DNA of 64,000 nucleotides from Ctenosaura bakeri (taxonomy: Eukaryota > Chordata > Lepidosauria > Squamata > Iguanidae): the NCBI GenBank assembly GCA_948474755.1, contig CAOLHI010000389.1:558001-622000 (forward strand), in the 5' to 3' direction. Each line of letters begins with the position of its first letter. The stretch's first letter is position 1. The position numbers and the translations under genes are program-made. The notes under the pieces are model-generated. The model did not search any database. It was not told the DNA's origin and saw only the letters and a list, made by a program, of their open reading frames with translations. This document shows, in pieces, positions 31,877 to 42,645 of the stretch.

Positions 31877-32969
31877 ATGCTTCCTATGTTCTTGATGGTT
31901 ACTGCATGAGTTTTGTTAACATCTATTTGAGCAGGGGTCATTTTTCACATTGTTTTACTTCATTAAATTATGAATGGCACTGTCTCTTTCCAAATATGAT
32001 GCACATGGCAGCAAGTTCCAATTCATCATGTTCACCAGAAGAAATTTTTATTACTATTTAATGTATTACAGCCTTCTTTTTTTGGCCACTAGATGGTGCA
32101 AACATTCGTGTATTGCCAACCCATTCATGTTCATCAGTAAGGGTGACAGATATGCACACTTTTTTTTCCTGGCCTTTTTAATTCTCCTCTCCCAAGATGG
32201 AAATTTCAGTGTTCAAAGTCCCAGAGTATCAAGGTTATATGAGCTAGTACTGTACTTCAAAACATTCCAATGTATGCAATGGAAAAATGAGGCGTGGCCT
32301 CAGATCAAAGTAGAATACAACATGATGTTTGAAGAAGCTACCAAATCCAGTATATAATATGGGGTAGTAAAAATTTGAAGTGGAACCTGGAAAACTTACT
32401 TTTTTGGAATACAACTCCCAGAATCCACCAGCCAGCACAGCTAGTGATTATGGTTCAAAGAAGTAGCTTTTCCATTCTCTGGTCTGAAGGTAATTTTTAT
32501 CCAGCTGGTGGAAGTCTTCAGGAGGTAGCATCGCATGCTCTGTGTATAATTCAAGTTGTACTCCATGAAGAAGAACAAGTTTGTGTTAACATATTCTCTA
32601 CCCTTGTCTCTTGCTGTCCAACATCTTCTTTCTGATATTTTTGTCTATCTGGAGCACCAAGAGATAAATTCATGTTAATTTTACGGAAGCTGTTTGGTGA
32701 TGGTATATTTATTGACAGAAGTACAGGCACTTAAGTAAATTTCTCCATTAATTTTATTTTACTGTGCTTCTCAGTGAAGCTATGCATAGGTTCAAACAAA
32801 ACACATTGTAACAAAGAATAACAAAAATATGTTTGTCTGGAGGAAAAGGGAATGCCTTTTTTTTCCCGCCTTGATGTACTTCTGAAGAGTGTGCTCATAA
32901 ATTCTAAGATCTTATGAGAAGTCAGCACTTAAATGTCATGCAATGCCTGATAACCAAGTTTGTTAAAGT
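31877..32969. other. Intergenic, little recognisable
   Basis: A short acaactcccagaatcca stretch at about 32408-32428 matches the one at 62108 and looks like a MITE or SINE remnant. I recognise no gene. Confidence 0.5.
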
Positions 32970-33168
32970 TTGTTGTTGTTGCATGCTTTCAAGTCATTTC
33001 TCATGTACAACATCCCTAAAGTGACCCTTTTCTTGGCAAGCTTTGTTCACAGTGGCTTTTCCTTTGCTGACTGAGGCTGAGAGAGTGTGCCTTGCCCAAG
33101 ATCACTCAGTGGGTAAATTCCCAGACAGAATCATGGTCCAATGTTCAAACCACTATACCAGGCTGGCT
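32970..33168 (-). repeat. Sauria-type SINE (tRNA-headed), nearly complete
   Basis: Read on the - strand: the head agccagcctggtatagtggt (A-box-like), then body pieces cactgagtgatcttgggcaa and aggcacac-like, ending with agcatgcaacaacaaca. The right end is the tRNA-like head and the left end the Bov-B-like tail with an AAC repeat. Confidence 0.8.
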
Positions 33169-34343
33169 AAAGTTTATAGAAACTTTTATAGCCTAAACCT
33201 ATTAATATTTTCTCATAAATGTGTCACTGTTCATTAGAAAGTGTGCATAGGATGCAGCCTTAGATGCTTGAAACCACTTTATCTACAATTCACATTCTCT
33301 GGCATAAATAGTTTACAAACTGAACTGCAAACAGGTGGGACTGCTATGTGTTTAATTGTATAAAATTGCCAATAGCAAATGTTCAGTTAAAATTAAAGAT
33401 ACTCCTTTTCTAGAGTGCAAAGTAATACATGCTGACACAGAAGTGAGTTTCATTGAATTCAGAGTGAATTACTTTTGGGTAAATGTGTGTAGGCTCCCAG
33501 TAGCCCTTACTATTACTATTGGTTATGCTAGCTGGGCCTCATTGGAACTGCACTCCAACAACACTGAAAGGACTGAATGTTCTCCATTTCAGATTGGAGG
33601 CATACTGGGGAAATTATGTTTTTAAAGTCATAGATCTATGCATGATTTTGAAAATCAGGTGCATAAGCCACATGTAATTTTAAAAGTGCACCTAGAAGCA
33701 TGAATGTACCATCACTGTGAAATCTGTGTGTGTAAATAAATGTGTAGATAATAAACCTGCTATAGGAATGCATAAGTAGAAAGCAATATCTGAGAATCCT
33801 GGCTGGGCTCATTTTAGATTGTAGCATAACAGTAAACTTGTTAACAGAGCACAGTGGCGAATCCTATCTCCAGTAGTGCTGACATAGTGAAGCATGTACA
33901 GAGCCAGGGCTATATAAACAGGAAATTATTTCCTAGTCTTTAAAAGAGGGATGAATGAGACCCTGCTGTTGTCTCTGTAAAAAAAACTGCCTATTTATCC
34001 AGATACAGTTTTTTCCTTCAGGTCAATGGGAATTATCCCCCCCCCATACACACATATTACATGGAGAAAGCCTACCTAATATTAAATGATCAAAAACTAA
34101 GGTTCTTCATTCAAGATCCTTCATGGTTTTCAGTCATTTAATTGTACCATGATGGTGTCCTCAATGTCATTTTCATTTTATTTATAGACAGGTAGATAAA
34201 TAGATAGACATAAACATTTTTAAAATGACTGGTCAGGTTGGTACATCTGATGAGGAAGGTGGAGCCATACTTGCTGTCTGCTGCTAAGAGTTGTTATAAT
34301 AACCACCATTTCTGATCCACTTTAAGGAGTTTGCAAAATTTGA
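33169..34343. other. Intergenic, nothing recognised
   Basis: AT-rich sequence with a short gata/taga-rich patch near 34185-34212. No gene or repeat family is identified. Confidence 0.5.
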
Positions 34344-34548
34344 GCTGTTTCCACCTGACACTGTTATAGTGCTATTATTCCATTTTCAGCATCCTATGGA
34401 ATCCTGGGGTCTGCAGTTTAGGAAGGGGCATTTAGAATTCTCAGCCAGAGGGCTCTTTGGCCCTCTGGCGTAAACTACAAACCCTAGAATTCCACAGAAT
34501 GTTGAAAGTGGAATAATAGCACTATAACAATGTGGTGGGGAAATGGCA
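34344..34548. mobile_element. Foldback MITE (GGCCATTTCC family), older copy
   Basis: The arms match the perfect palindrome at 42466: cactgttatagtgctattat, then tcctatggaatcctggggtc, then the mirrored tggaataatagcactataac. The ends are GCTGTTTCC and GGAAATGGCA, flanked by tga and tta (one mismatch in the 3-bp duplication). The centre is longer and degenerate. Confidence 0.8.
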
Positions 34549-34551
34549 TTA

Positions 34552-35520
34552 GTTGGACTCACATCTGAGTATGCCACCAACATCATGCCAGCCTAGATCT
34601 TTCAGTGTTAATACCATTTACTTTGAAGTAGTCTGGACGGATGGGGAAAGTTCCATATCTGAGCTAAAATCTTGAACAACAAACTAGCACTCTTGCGCTT
34701 ATGCAACAGGCCTGCTTGCTTTGCACACACTTGTTTAGAAAAGAGTTTCCAAATAATTAGATTTCCCCAGTGCCACTTCTCACCCTGGGACATTTTGTGA
34801 AGACTGTGGAGAAGAGACTGAAGAAGATATATTTTAAGTGCAGACATGTGATAAAAGGTTTTGTGTTCACAACACAATTCTATGTATGTTTACTGTATTC
34901 ATTAAGGCTACCTTCCTAGCAAGTGGGTTTAGGATCATACTCTTTGGCTGCTGTCTTGTTTGTACTATTTGAGAGTACAGCATGTTCCTTTTTAATTCCA
35001 TAGGACTTTTTTCCAGTCAAGATATACAAGACTGGGTTGCATAACATGCAGTGCTTTCCATGGAGATCACTTTTGCATACATACAGTTAGATTTGCCACC
35101 TTCAGCAAAGCATATAAATTCATAGTTAGCATTAGAGTTATCCTAGAACTCATTTATTTGTCAAGGACATTTATGTCTTGAAACACATAAGACTGTGAAT
35201 GAGGTCTGAGTGATCAGATAACTGCAGGCTCCTTAGAGACAGACACCTACAATCATACAATGTCAGGTTAAGTGATTTCAATTAATTGCACAACAGAAAA
35301 AACCCCCCACAAAATAATCAACCATATCCAGCAACAGTTTTTGAGAGGTTTACTGTTGAGAAGTCATTCCTCAAACCTATAGTACACATCTAGGAGGAAA
35401 CTGAATAAACTGATCCCTGCCTTTTAAAAAATTTCTCACTGAAATGAAATTAAACTTTTCAGCAAAGTGCTTGAGGCTGAAATTCATGTCTGAGAAACAA
35501 AGGACTTAAATACCATAAAA
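34552..35520. other. Intergenic, nothing recognised
   Basis: I find no coding signal and no repeat family that I can name in this stretch. Confidence 0.45.
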
Positions 35521-35740
35521 GCACCAGATCCCACTTGATCTTGGAAGATAAGCAGGCTCAGCCCAAGTTAGCAATTGGATGGGAGACCACCAATGAATAC
35601 CAGGTGCTGTTGGCTATATTTCAGAGGAAGGGAATAGCAAAACCATCTCTGAGTATTCCTTGTCCAGGAAAGCCCTATGAAATTCATGGAGTCAGCATAT
35701 GCTGACAGAGGACCTGAGGGTGCATGCTTGTGCACACATT
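35521..35740 (+). repeat. 5S-rRNA-headed SINE (5S-Sauria type)
   Basis: The head is clearly 5S-rRNA-derived: gatcttggaagataagcagg, then ttggatgggagaccaccaa, then accaggtgctgt. It is followed by the SINE body (ggctatatttcagaggaagg) and the tail (tatgaaattcatggagtc). The 5S part holds an internal pol III promoter. It is not a 5S gene: only the second half of 5S is present and the flank is SINE. An LTR inserted about 15 bp beyond its end. Confidence 0.85.
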
Positions 35741-35755
35741 GAAAAACTAATGTCT

Positions 35756-36661
35756 TGTTACCCTGATTTCTGGGGTCCCGTGGGGGACACCTCAATGTGC
35801 TCCAAATAATGGGGAATGGGAATTAGCCAGAGCACAAGCTGTAGCACTACAGGAGGCAGGGCAACCTAGCGAGATCTTAAACCCAATTTTTACGGGGTCA
35901 GGCCAAGTCAAAAACCAAGCAAAATTAGTTTAGAATTGTTTTCTTTATTTAAAAGACAGTCACTGCACACTTACGTACTCACTCATACAGACCTAAGAAA
36001 ATAAAGGGAGGAAATTCAATAGGGGAATTTAAGAAGGGTTTTCAGGGGAAATACTACACCTGATCCTGCAGCCCTGGTAGCCAGAAGAAATTCAATAAGT
36101 CTGGAGCGGAGATTCTCAGCATGTGAAAGCTGAGGGGAAGGCTCAGCAAACGGAGCGGCAGCTAGGCGGGATGACCACCATGAGCAATCCGAAGAAGCGC
36201 TTGAAATCAGGGGTTCTTATAGGGAGAAGTGTGCCTGTAGGGTAGTCCATTCCCGGGTATAACAATGGGTTTCGGATCAGAGACAATGCCTCTAAAAGGT
36301 CAGCCCTTAAGATGATTAGATTTTGCCAGAGTGGTCAATAGCGCAGACAGTATGCAAATGGAGAGTGCTTAGTTAGAGGGGCTAATCTTGTCAAGCGGAC
36401 AGTTTGGGGCTGAGAATCTTTTGTATGCTTGTTGCATACTTAATTTAGTTTCAAGGTGTACTTGCCTGGAGGTCTCCTGAAGCTGCGTGCCGGAAAATTA
36501 CTGGCCTGACCTAAGATTTTTCTTGTATTTTTCAGCCGTTCAGCTGTGTCCGTGTGTGGTGCTTATCCAGGGGCCTCCCATGCTCATGGAGGGAAACAGT
36601 TTGAATTTTATATCAAATTATATTTAGTAGACCCGGAATCTGACTATGGACCACAGTAACA
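35756..36661 (-). mobile_element. Solo LTR of an endogenous retrovirus-like element (reverse)
   Basis: This 906-bp unit has mirrored ends TGTTAC...GTAACA and is flanked by an exact 4-bp duplication, gtct (35752-35755 and 36662-36665), as left by gammaretrovirus-like integrases. Read on the - strand it aligns along its whole length with the + strand unit at 37539-38432: start TGTTACTGTGG, a TATA-type ccctataagaacccctg, and the end agaaatcagggtaaca. No internal viral genes remain, so the element has recombined to a solo LTR. Confidence 0.85.
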
Positions 36662-37538
36662 GTCTGACCAATTACCATATATATAATTGTATAAGTACCC
36701 TATGCTTGTGTGATCTTCCTTTCATTATTTGACATTTGGTACCTTGATATTTTAATGCTGTTGAATTTTTCTTATTTAATTAGACAAACCTTAAATGAGG
36801 TTAGAAGAGTTTAAAGGACAGCTAACAAAAACATTCCTCAGTCTTTGAAGCCTGAATTCATATAGATATGGTTACTTGATATCCTATTGGGGGGGGAACA
36901 TTAATCACCTGCCACTTCACTGCTGAATTTTGCCAGCATGTGGCAGCAGTAGAAATAAATGTGCAATTTTCCTTTGAGACAAGAAATATCTATCCCATGC
37001 GCCTTGCTTTCAAGTATATCTGCATTCTGGAACACCTCCAGGGGCATTAGTCTGCTCAAAATAAGGTGTGTGTCCTTTGTACATCTTATTTTAAAGGAAA
37101 AACATTGCTTTTCTGCTGTAGTTTCAAATTTCGGGGGCAGAAGTGGGGGAAGGGTGTAGATTGTAAGCCTCCAATGGGTCCAAGCAGACAGGATATGTCC
37201 CCATCATCCCAGAAACTGTCTATTTCTGCTGTAGCAATTGAAGACAGTGCTCAAATTACAACCTGTTGAGGTCTTCCACATTCTCTAGGTGGCCCAACTA
37301 GATATTGTGTTTGAAAAGCTATTAGGTTAACCCCCATCCCCACTTTGGCCTTCCATAGATATCTAAAACAGAAAGAAGGTATCAGACATTATCCAGTTTA
37401 TTTATTTATTTTTATGATATCCTGATATCACAGTGAATTATTGAATTGAATTATGGCAGTGCAGTCAGAAGTAAGCATGTCCTCTTTTCCTTTATAGTGG
37501 TGCTCACAGCTAGTAGTTTCTAAGGTGGGGCAGGAAAA
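36662..37538. other. Spacer between two inverted solo LTRs
   Basis: About 880 bp with no recognisable retroviral gene, primer-binding site or tract. A short ATTT/TTTA run lies at 37396-37410. It therefore looks like ordinary host DNA, not the inside of a provirus. Confidence 0.6.
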
Positions 37539-38432
37539 TGTTACCGCAGTTTCTAGCCCGGACTTATGGGATATTAGATATCATTTTGATATCAATAATT
37601 TGGCCTACTATACCCCTCTGTTCTCCACGTGCTTGCGGACAAGCTCACAGACAGGCACAGCCGCTAATCGCTGTAATATTCCACACAAATACAGGCAGGC
37701 CAGAAATAGCTGTCCCACCGCTTCAGAAGACCTCAAGGCAAGTACCACATTAATGTATGCATGCTACTTACAAAGAACTCCCTGCCCCGAGCAGGCAGCT
37801 TGATTAGATGAATACTCATCTGTCAAGCACTCTGCGTTTGCATACTGGTTACTCTATTGACAATTCGGACTTAACCCAATCATGTAAAATTCTGACCTTT
37901 CGGAGGCTTTGTCTCCAGCCCGAAACTCATTGTTTTCCCCAAGTACGGACTAGCCTACAGCCCCATTTTCCCCTATAAAAACCCCTGACTTCGAGAGCTT
38001 GATCGGATCGCTCCCGACTTCCTTCCCTCCTTGCTGCCACTGTGCTTAGCGAGCCTTCCCCTCAGCTCCACATGCTGAGAAACTTCATATCCACAAACTT
38101 CTTCAGACTACCCGGGCTTCAGGACAAGTGTAGTATTACCCATACCAAAAACCTCCTCTAAAAATCCCTCTATCCAACTCCAACCTTTATTTCCATAGTT
38201 ATCTGTGTGAGTGTGTTGCATACACTTGTTTGATTGTATTTTGGTAAAAACAATATTTTACATCTGTTTTCTCCTTGACTTGGCCTGACCCCGTAGACAT
38301 TGGGTAAAAGATCTCGCTCCGTTGCCCTGCCTCTCGTATTGCTAGCTTGTGCTCTTTGCTAATTTCCCCAATTTGCATAATTTGGAGTGCGCTTAGGTGT
38401 CCCTCATGGGACCCCCAGAAATCAGGGTAACA
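37539..38432 (+). mobile_element. Solo LTR of a related retrovirus-like element (forward)
   Basis: This 894-bp unit starts TGTTACCGCAG and ends ATCAGGGTAACA. It has a TATA box, cccctataaaaacccctgac, near 37971-37990, a likely start region just after, and a G/T-rich segment (37380s-38280s) typical of R-U5. Its flanks, aaaa and agaa, differ at one base of the expected 4-bp duplication. It is clearly diverged from the copy at 35756, so the two probably arrived separately. Confidence 0.83.
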
Positions 38433-39112
38433 AGAATATACAGAGGTGAAAGTTGGGCAACTGGCTTTCAGGAGTCTTTTCCTGATTTCCTGTCTCACAG
38501 TAATGCATCATTCTGATTACAGGTAAGAAGGTGTTTTCTACTTCTGATAGCATCTGGAACAAGGGTCTGTACGCAACACTTTGCTTCTCTGAAATGAACA
38601 AAAAAAAGACAAGCTGGAAGAAAGGAGTCTAGCAGAATCTTTGAGACTGATTTATTTTAGCACGAATCTTAAAGGTACCTCTAGATGCCTTCTGATCTTC
38701 CCTCCCCTTTTCTTTGTATGCTGATGCAGACTAATATGATTATCTCTTTGACATCTGAAAGAATCTACTACATAGAGTACTGAGTTAGACTGATGTCCTA
38801 TGAGATGGAAGGAGGTTCCAATTTTGCTTCTTAAGCCATTAACTTTAAGGGTGGCTTTAGATAAGTTACTGTTTCTCATTCTCATTCTTACTGGCACCAG
38901 GGGGACAGATTATAATACAGAGGTGCCTCCACTTTCACGAGGGTTTGGGAGACAAAACCCTTGCAAAAATGGAAAAACCAAGAATAATCCCCCCCCCAAT
39001 ATCCCTCCCATTCCCTTGCCTTTTACACACTCAGGCCAGAGGCAAGAGAATGGGAAGGGGAGCTCTGGAGGGGAGAAGGTCTCCCCCCTCCATTCCTTTG
39101 CCTTTTGCCTCA
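38433..39112. other. Intergenic, nothing recognised
   Basis: Contains C-rich runs near 38990. No gene, RNA or repeat family is identified. Confidence 0.45.
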
Positions 39113-39296
39113 GACCATTTCCACACGAGACTGTTATAGCGCTATAACAGAGTCCACTTTCAATATCCTATGGAATCCTGGGGTTTGCAGTTTAGGGAGG
39201 GGGCAGGCGGCCTCTCCCTAAACTGCAAACCCCAGGATTCCATAGGATGTTGAAAGTGGACTCATAGCGTTCTAACAGTCTCGTGCGGAAATGGTC
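39113..39296. mobile_element. Foldback MITE (GGCCATTTCC family), 184 bp
   Basis: Long inverted arms: left ends gaccatttccacacgagact and mid-arm tcctatggaatcctggggtt; right mirrored aaccccaggattccatagga and agtctcgtgcggaaatggtc. An exact 3-bp duplication tca flanks it (39110-39112 and 39297-39299). The left arm has an extra 'aacaga' relative to the right arm. No coding capacity. Confidence 0.88.
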
Positions 39297-40857
39297 TCAG
39301 TGTGAGTTGTCTCAGGGAGGGGAGAAGGAAAGTACACATGTGCTTCCCATCGCCATTTCCTTGCCTTTTGTCTGTGCACTTGCCTTCTTTCTCTGTGCCC
39401 AGCAAAATGCAAAGGAATGGGAGGAGGAGAATGGGAGTGGGGAGAAGGCACACATGTGCCTCTCCAATAATCTAATTCACAAAGGTCAAACCCACAAATG
39501 TGGAGGGAGGATTGTAATAACATACCTTAACTGATGCCGCAGATGGGAAAGCATATTAAATGTTTTGGACACTCTATAGCACAGTCACCAGGGAACTGCA
39601 GTCTCCAGGGAACTGGAGTTCAGATATTTCTGAACTCCAATTCCCATAAGCCCTAGACAGACTGGCCAATAGTGTGGCATGATATAAGTAGCAATATATC
39701 AACATCTGAAGCACTGGAAATTCTTCATCTCTGCTCTTCATAAAACTGCATTAAGTACAAGTTGAAGAAGTTGTACTTGTTTCTACATGAGGATTCCCTT
39801 TACATGGATTTTGAACCCCTCGCTCCATGAACTTCAAAGTACTGATGCTTGGTACTGAATCAAAGTGGAGCAGACATGATTGACCACTTGAGTGTAAAGT
39901 GCAGGGTAGCTGCTTTAGTCTTCCATGGGGAAAACCAAGAGTCTTGCAGAACTCTAAAAGCAGAACAAATTCATCATGACATAAGCCTGTGCAGCCTGGA
40001 GTCTACTTCCGTCACATAGTAGTCCAATTTCCACTTGATTTTAACAGTCCTGCTTTTTTTTAAAAAATGACATAAATGCTAGAGCTGATTCTTATTTCAG
40101 TCACCAGAAGAGACATTTTGTGGAAACAGGCTATTTGTACCATACCTTTAGGAAAAACGGCTTTGACCATCTTGAGCGATTGGAGAAGTTAATTACAAGA
40201 ACAAAAACAGAGAGGAGCAGAGGGTCAGCCAAACCCTGCTGTTACCCCCATCATTCTGCTGCTCTAAGCTGCCCTTTCTGCAGGAGCTGTAATCTACTTC
40301 CTGCAACCCTTACTAAATTATTCCCAGGACTCTGGGTTTAAACCCTATATGCCTCTAAAGGGTCACTTGCCGAAGTCCCTTTGTGTGTCGGAGGTTTTTG
40401 GCATGAGTTCATCTTGAAACACAATGGGCCAGCCTGATGCGGCAGTCCTGTCAGTAAAGGCCATTAGCACAGAAGAAAAACATCCTGCGGCTCAAAAGTG
40501 GTAGCGGGGGAGCCCTGCTTTCCGGGGCCCTTCATTGGAAGAGATTGTTTTGCTCTGAAAAAGGAGAGCCCTGTAATTTCTCACCCTGCTGGCAAGGGAA
40601 GTGGCTTGTTTTAGTGGCTTCCCCCTCCCACCCCAACTTCCTCCCCCCTCTCTCGACTTCCACAGGATTGTCTAGAGAGGACTTTTATTTTTCCTCCCCC
40701 TTGGGCCTGTTAGGGGTGGAGGACCAAGCCAGGAGTAAAGGTCAGAAGGGAAACAGGAGGCAAGGCCATAGTATGTCACCTTTAAGGGACCTCATGGAGT
40801 TACAAAAAAAATTAAGAAAATAAAAAATTTAAGAGAATATCACATGCTTGTAATTTA
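39297..40857. other. Intergenic, nothing recognised
   Basis: Includes a small near-repeat of agggaactg at about 39590-39620. I see no gene. The GC content rises toward the CCDC88C promoter. Confidence 0.45.
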
Positions 40858-40995
40858 CACCATTTCCGCACTAGCCTGTTATAGCGCCGTTATTCCATTT
40901 TCAACATCCTATGGGAAGCCTCCCTAAACTGCAGGATTTCAAAGGATGTTGAAAGTGGAATAATAGCACTATAACTGGCTAGTGCGGAAATGGCC
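40858..40995. mobile_element. Foldback MITE (GGCCATTTCC family), shortened 138 bp copy
   Basis: Inverted ends CACCATTTCCGCACTAGCCT and AGTGCGGAAATGGCC flank arms with the family signature (tccattttcaacatcctatg and ggatgttgaaagtggaataa). The central part is deleted. It is flanked by an exact tta duplication (40855-40857 and 40996-40998). It lies about 100-150 bp before the CCDC88C CpG island. Confidence 0.85.
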
Positions 40996-42034
40996 TTAGT
41001 TTTAAACAGCAACACTGCATTCAAAGGCCCTTCATGCTTTGGGGCCCTGAAGTGTAAATCCGCTCAGCTTGTGTTTACACCCAACACTGGCAGGGAAGTC
41101 CAAGCTCAACCAGACGGCGCACGCTCGCCTTTCCCCTGGAAACCCCCTCACACAGCGGACTCCTACGTAGCTTTACCCGGAGGCAAGCCAGGGGGTCCCA
41201 GCGGGCCTCCTCAAGGGAGTGTGCGCGCGCTCGGAGCGCCCCCTCCTCCCTCCCCTCGGGGCCCGCAGTCTCTCCCTGGGGCACTCAGCTCGACTCTCGC
41301 GCCGCTCCCCCCCACCAAAAAAATAAATAAAATAAAATTTCAGCATCGCTGCCCTGCAGTTAACACCTTCCCGCAGCCCCATCGCAGCACAGCCCGCGTC
41401 CATTGGCCAGTTGCGCTCCATTCCCCCAGACTCTCATTTGCAACCAGCCACGTCGATCAAAGGGTTCGCTCAGATTTATTTATTTTTTTTAACACCCCTC
41501 CTTCCTCGCCTACTTCTCTCCCCCCTCCCCAGCGGGAGGGGAGTTAAAAGAAAGGGGAAAGAGAAGGGGAGCGCGCTCCAGCTACAGGTAGTGATTCAAC
41601 GTCGCCCGAGGACTTTGCATCGCTCCGCAAGCGCGCGCGCGCGCCCAAGCCGGATCTGGGCTGCGTTTCTTCGCCGCTGGCTTTTGTTTGCAGAGAAAGA
41701 AAACTTTCCGAAGCTGCTTGTGAAGGGCTTCGCACCACTCCGCCCGGAGCAACAGCCGCCGCCGCCACTGGAGGGAGAGACCGGCCGGCCGCCGCCGCCT
41801 CCACCCCCCCCCGGCCCTGCCCATCCTCGGCAGGTTGTTGGCGAGGCTGCGGGCGCGTCCCCCGAGGAGGACCGGGCGCGGGCTCCTGCCATTGGAAGCC
41901 GGAGGGCCGGAGGGAGCGGGGTTGTGCGTGCCCGTCCCCTCGCAGCCTCCCCCCGCCCGCTCCCGCCGAGGGGGCGGGAGAGAGCGGTGAGCCTCGCATT
42001 GTTCCCCTAGGAAGGCAACTCCTCCCGGGCCACC

Positions 42035-42064
42035 ATGGGCTCCCCGCCTTTGTTTCCCGAGTGA
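42035..42064 (+). CDS. Upstream ORF (9 codons) in CCDC88C leader
   Basis: The sequence gccaccATGg at 42029-42038 is a full Kozak match. The frame runs nine codons (MGSPPLFPE) to TGA at 42062-42064, ending 83 nt before the main start codon. If the transcript starts upstream, ribosomes should read this first and CCDC88C would depend on leaky scanning or re-initiation. There is no other ATG between it and the main start. Confidence 0.6.
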   Translation: MGSPPLFPE

Positions 42065-42147
42065 GCCCTCCTTCCCCGAGTCGCCCTCGCTGCCGAGCCC
42101 AAGCAAAACAAAGCCGCGCCCCCCCCTCCTCCACGGCGACCGGCAGC

Positions 42148-42207
42148 ATGGACGTGACCATCTCCGAGCTCATGGAGCTCTTTCTCCAGAGCCCCCTGGT
42201 GACCTGG
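42148..42207 (+). CDS. CCDC88C: CCDC88C (DAPLE) coding exon 1
   Basis: Twenty codons, MDVTISELMELFLQSPLVTW, differ from the human CCDC88C start only at Ile5 and Met9 (human Val and Leu). The start has a good context (agcATGg: A at -3, G at +4). The donor GTGAGT follows at 42208. CCDC88C is a large coiled-coil protein with an N-terminal Hook-related domain, Dishevelled binding in Wnt signalling and G-alpha-i activation through a C-terminal motif. These 20 residues start the Hook domain. CCDC88A (girdin) has a different start (MENEIFTPLL), so the paralogue is clear. Confidence 0.96.
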
Positions 42208-42465
42208 GTGAGTCTGCGGACCGGCCGCCACGCGTTGCTCCCGACGGGCGGCCGGGGACCGAGGGGGGCCACGGCGCTGGGGGGGCAGAAGGGGAAGGCG
42301 GACGGCCGTCGGCCCCCGGGCCCTTCCCGCGCTTTCCTTGCGGCGCACCTGGGGAGCCCCCGAGGAGAGCGCGGGTGGTCGTCCCGAGGGAGCGGTGCGA
42401 CCCGGCCGGGAGAGCAGGCTTGGGGCCGGGAGCGCCTGAAAAGGGCGCGCTTCCCCTTCGTCGGT

Positions 42466-42645
42466 GGCCATTTCCGCACGAGACTGTTCTAGCGCTATGA
42501 TTCCACTTTCAACCTCCTATGGAATCCTGGGGCTTGCAGTTTCGGGAGGGGCCGGACGGCCCCTCCCGAAACTGCAAGCCCCAGGATTCCATAGGAGGTT
42601 GAAAGTGGAATCATAGCGCTAGAACAGTCTCGTGCGGAAATGGCC
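42466..42645. mobile_element. Foldback MITE, 180-bp perfect palindrome
   Basis: Two 89-bp arms (42466-42554 and 42557-42645) are perfect reverse complements around a 2-base centre 'ga'. The arms start GGCCATTTCCGCACGAGACT. A 3-bp target duplication ggt flanks them (42463-42465 and 42646-42648). It starts 258 bp after CCDC88C exon 1, inside or next to the CpG island. No coding capacity, so any movement depended on a transposase elsewhere. The 3-bp duplications across copies (tca, tta, tga, ggt) suggest a PIF/Harbinger-like enzyme, which is an inference. Confidence 0.93.

Larger units (their letters stand above)
41050..42460 (+). promoter_or_regulatory. CCDC88C: CpG island, promoter/5'UTR region of CCDC88C
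   Basis: GC-rich DNA with many CpGs, including a gcgcgcgcgcgcgcg run at about 41629-41643, ggggcggg at 41971-41978 and poly-Pyr/Pur stretches, encloses the first coding exon. There is no TATA box at a sensible position, which is normal for CpG-island promoters. The start of transcription is not determined by the sequence. Long overlapping open frames on both strands here are a product of high GC, not genes. Confidence 0.8.

Noticed and set aside
35521..35620. A 5S rRNA gene
   Set aside because: Only the second half of 5S is present and it continues into a SINE body with a Sauria-type tail. It is a 5S-derived SINE.
36662..37538. A single provirus spanning 35756-38432
   Set aside because: The LTRs are inverted relative to each other and the spacer has no retroviral genes. 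One LTR has its own 4-bp duplication.
41411..42492. Long overlapping reading frames on both strands around 41.4-42.5 kb (up to 311 codons)
   Set aside because: They lie in a CpG island where stops are rare, overlap each other and the true CCDC88C exon, and have low-complexity P/R/G/A-rich translations.
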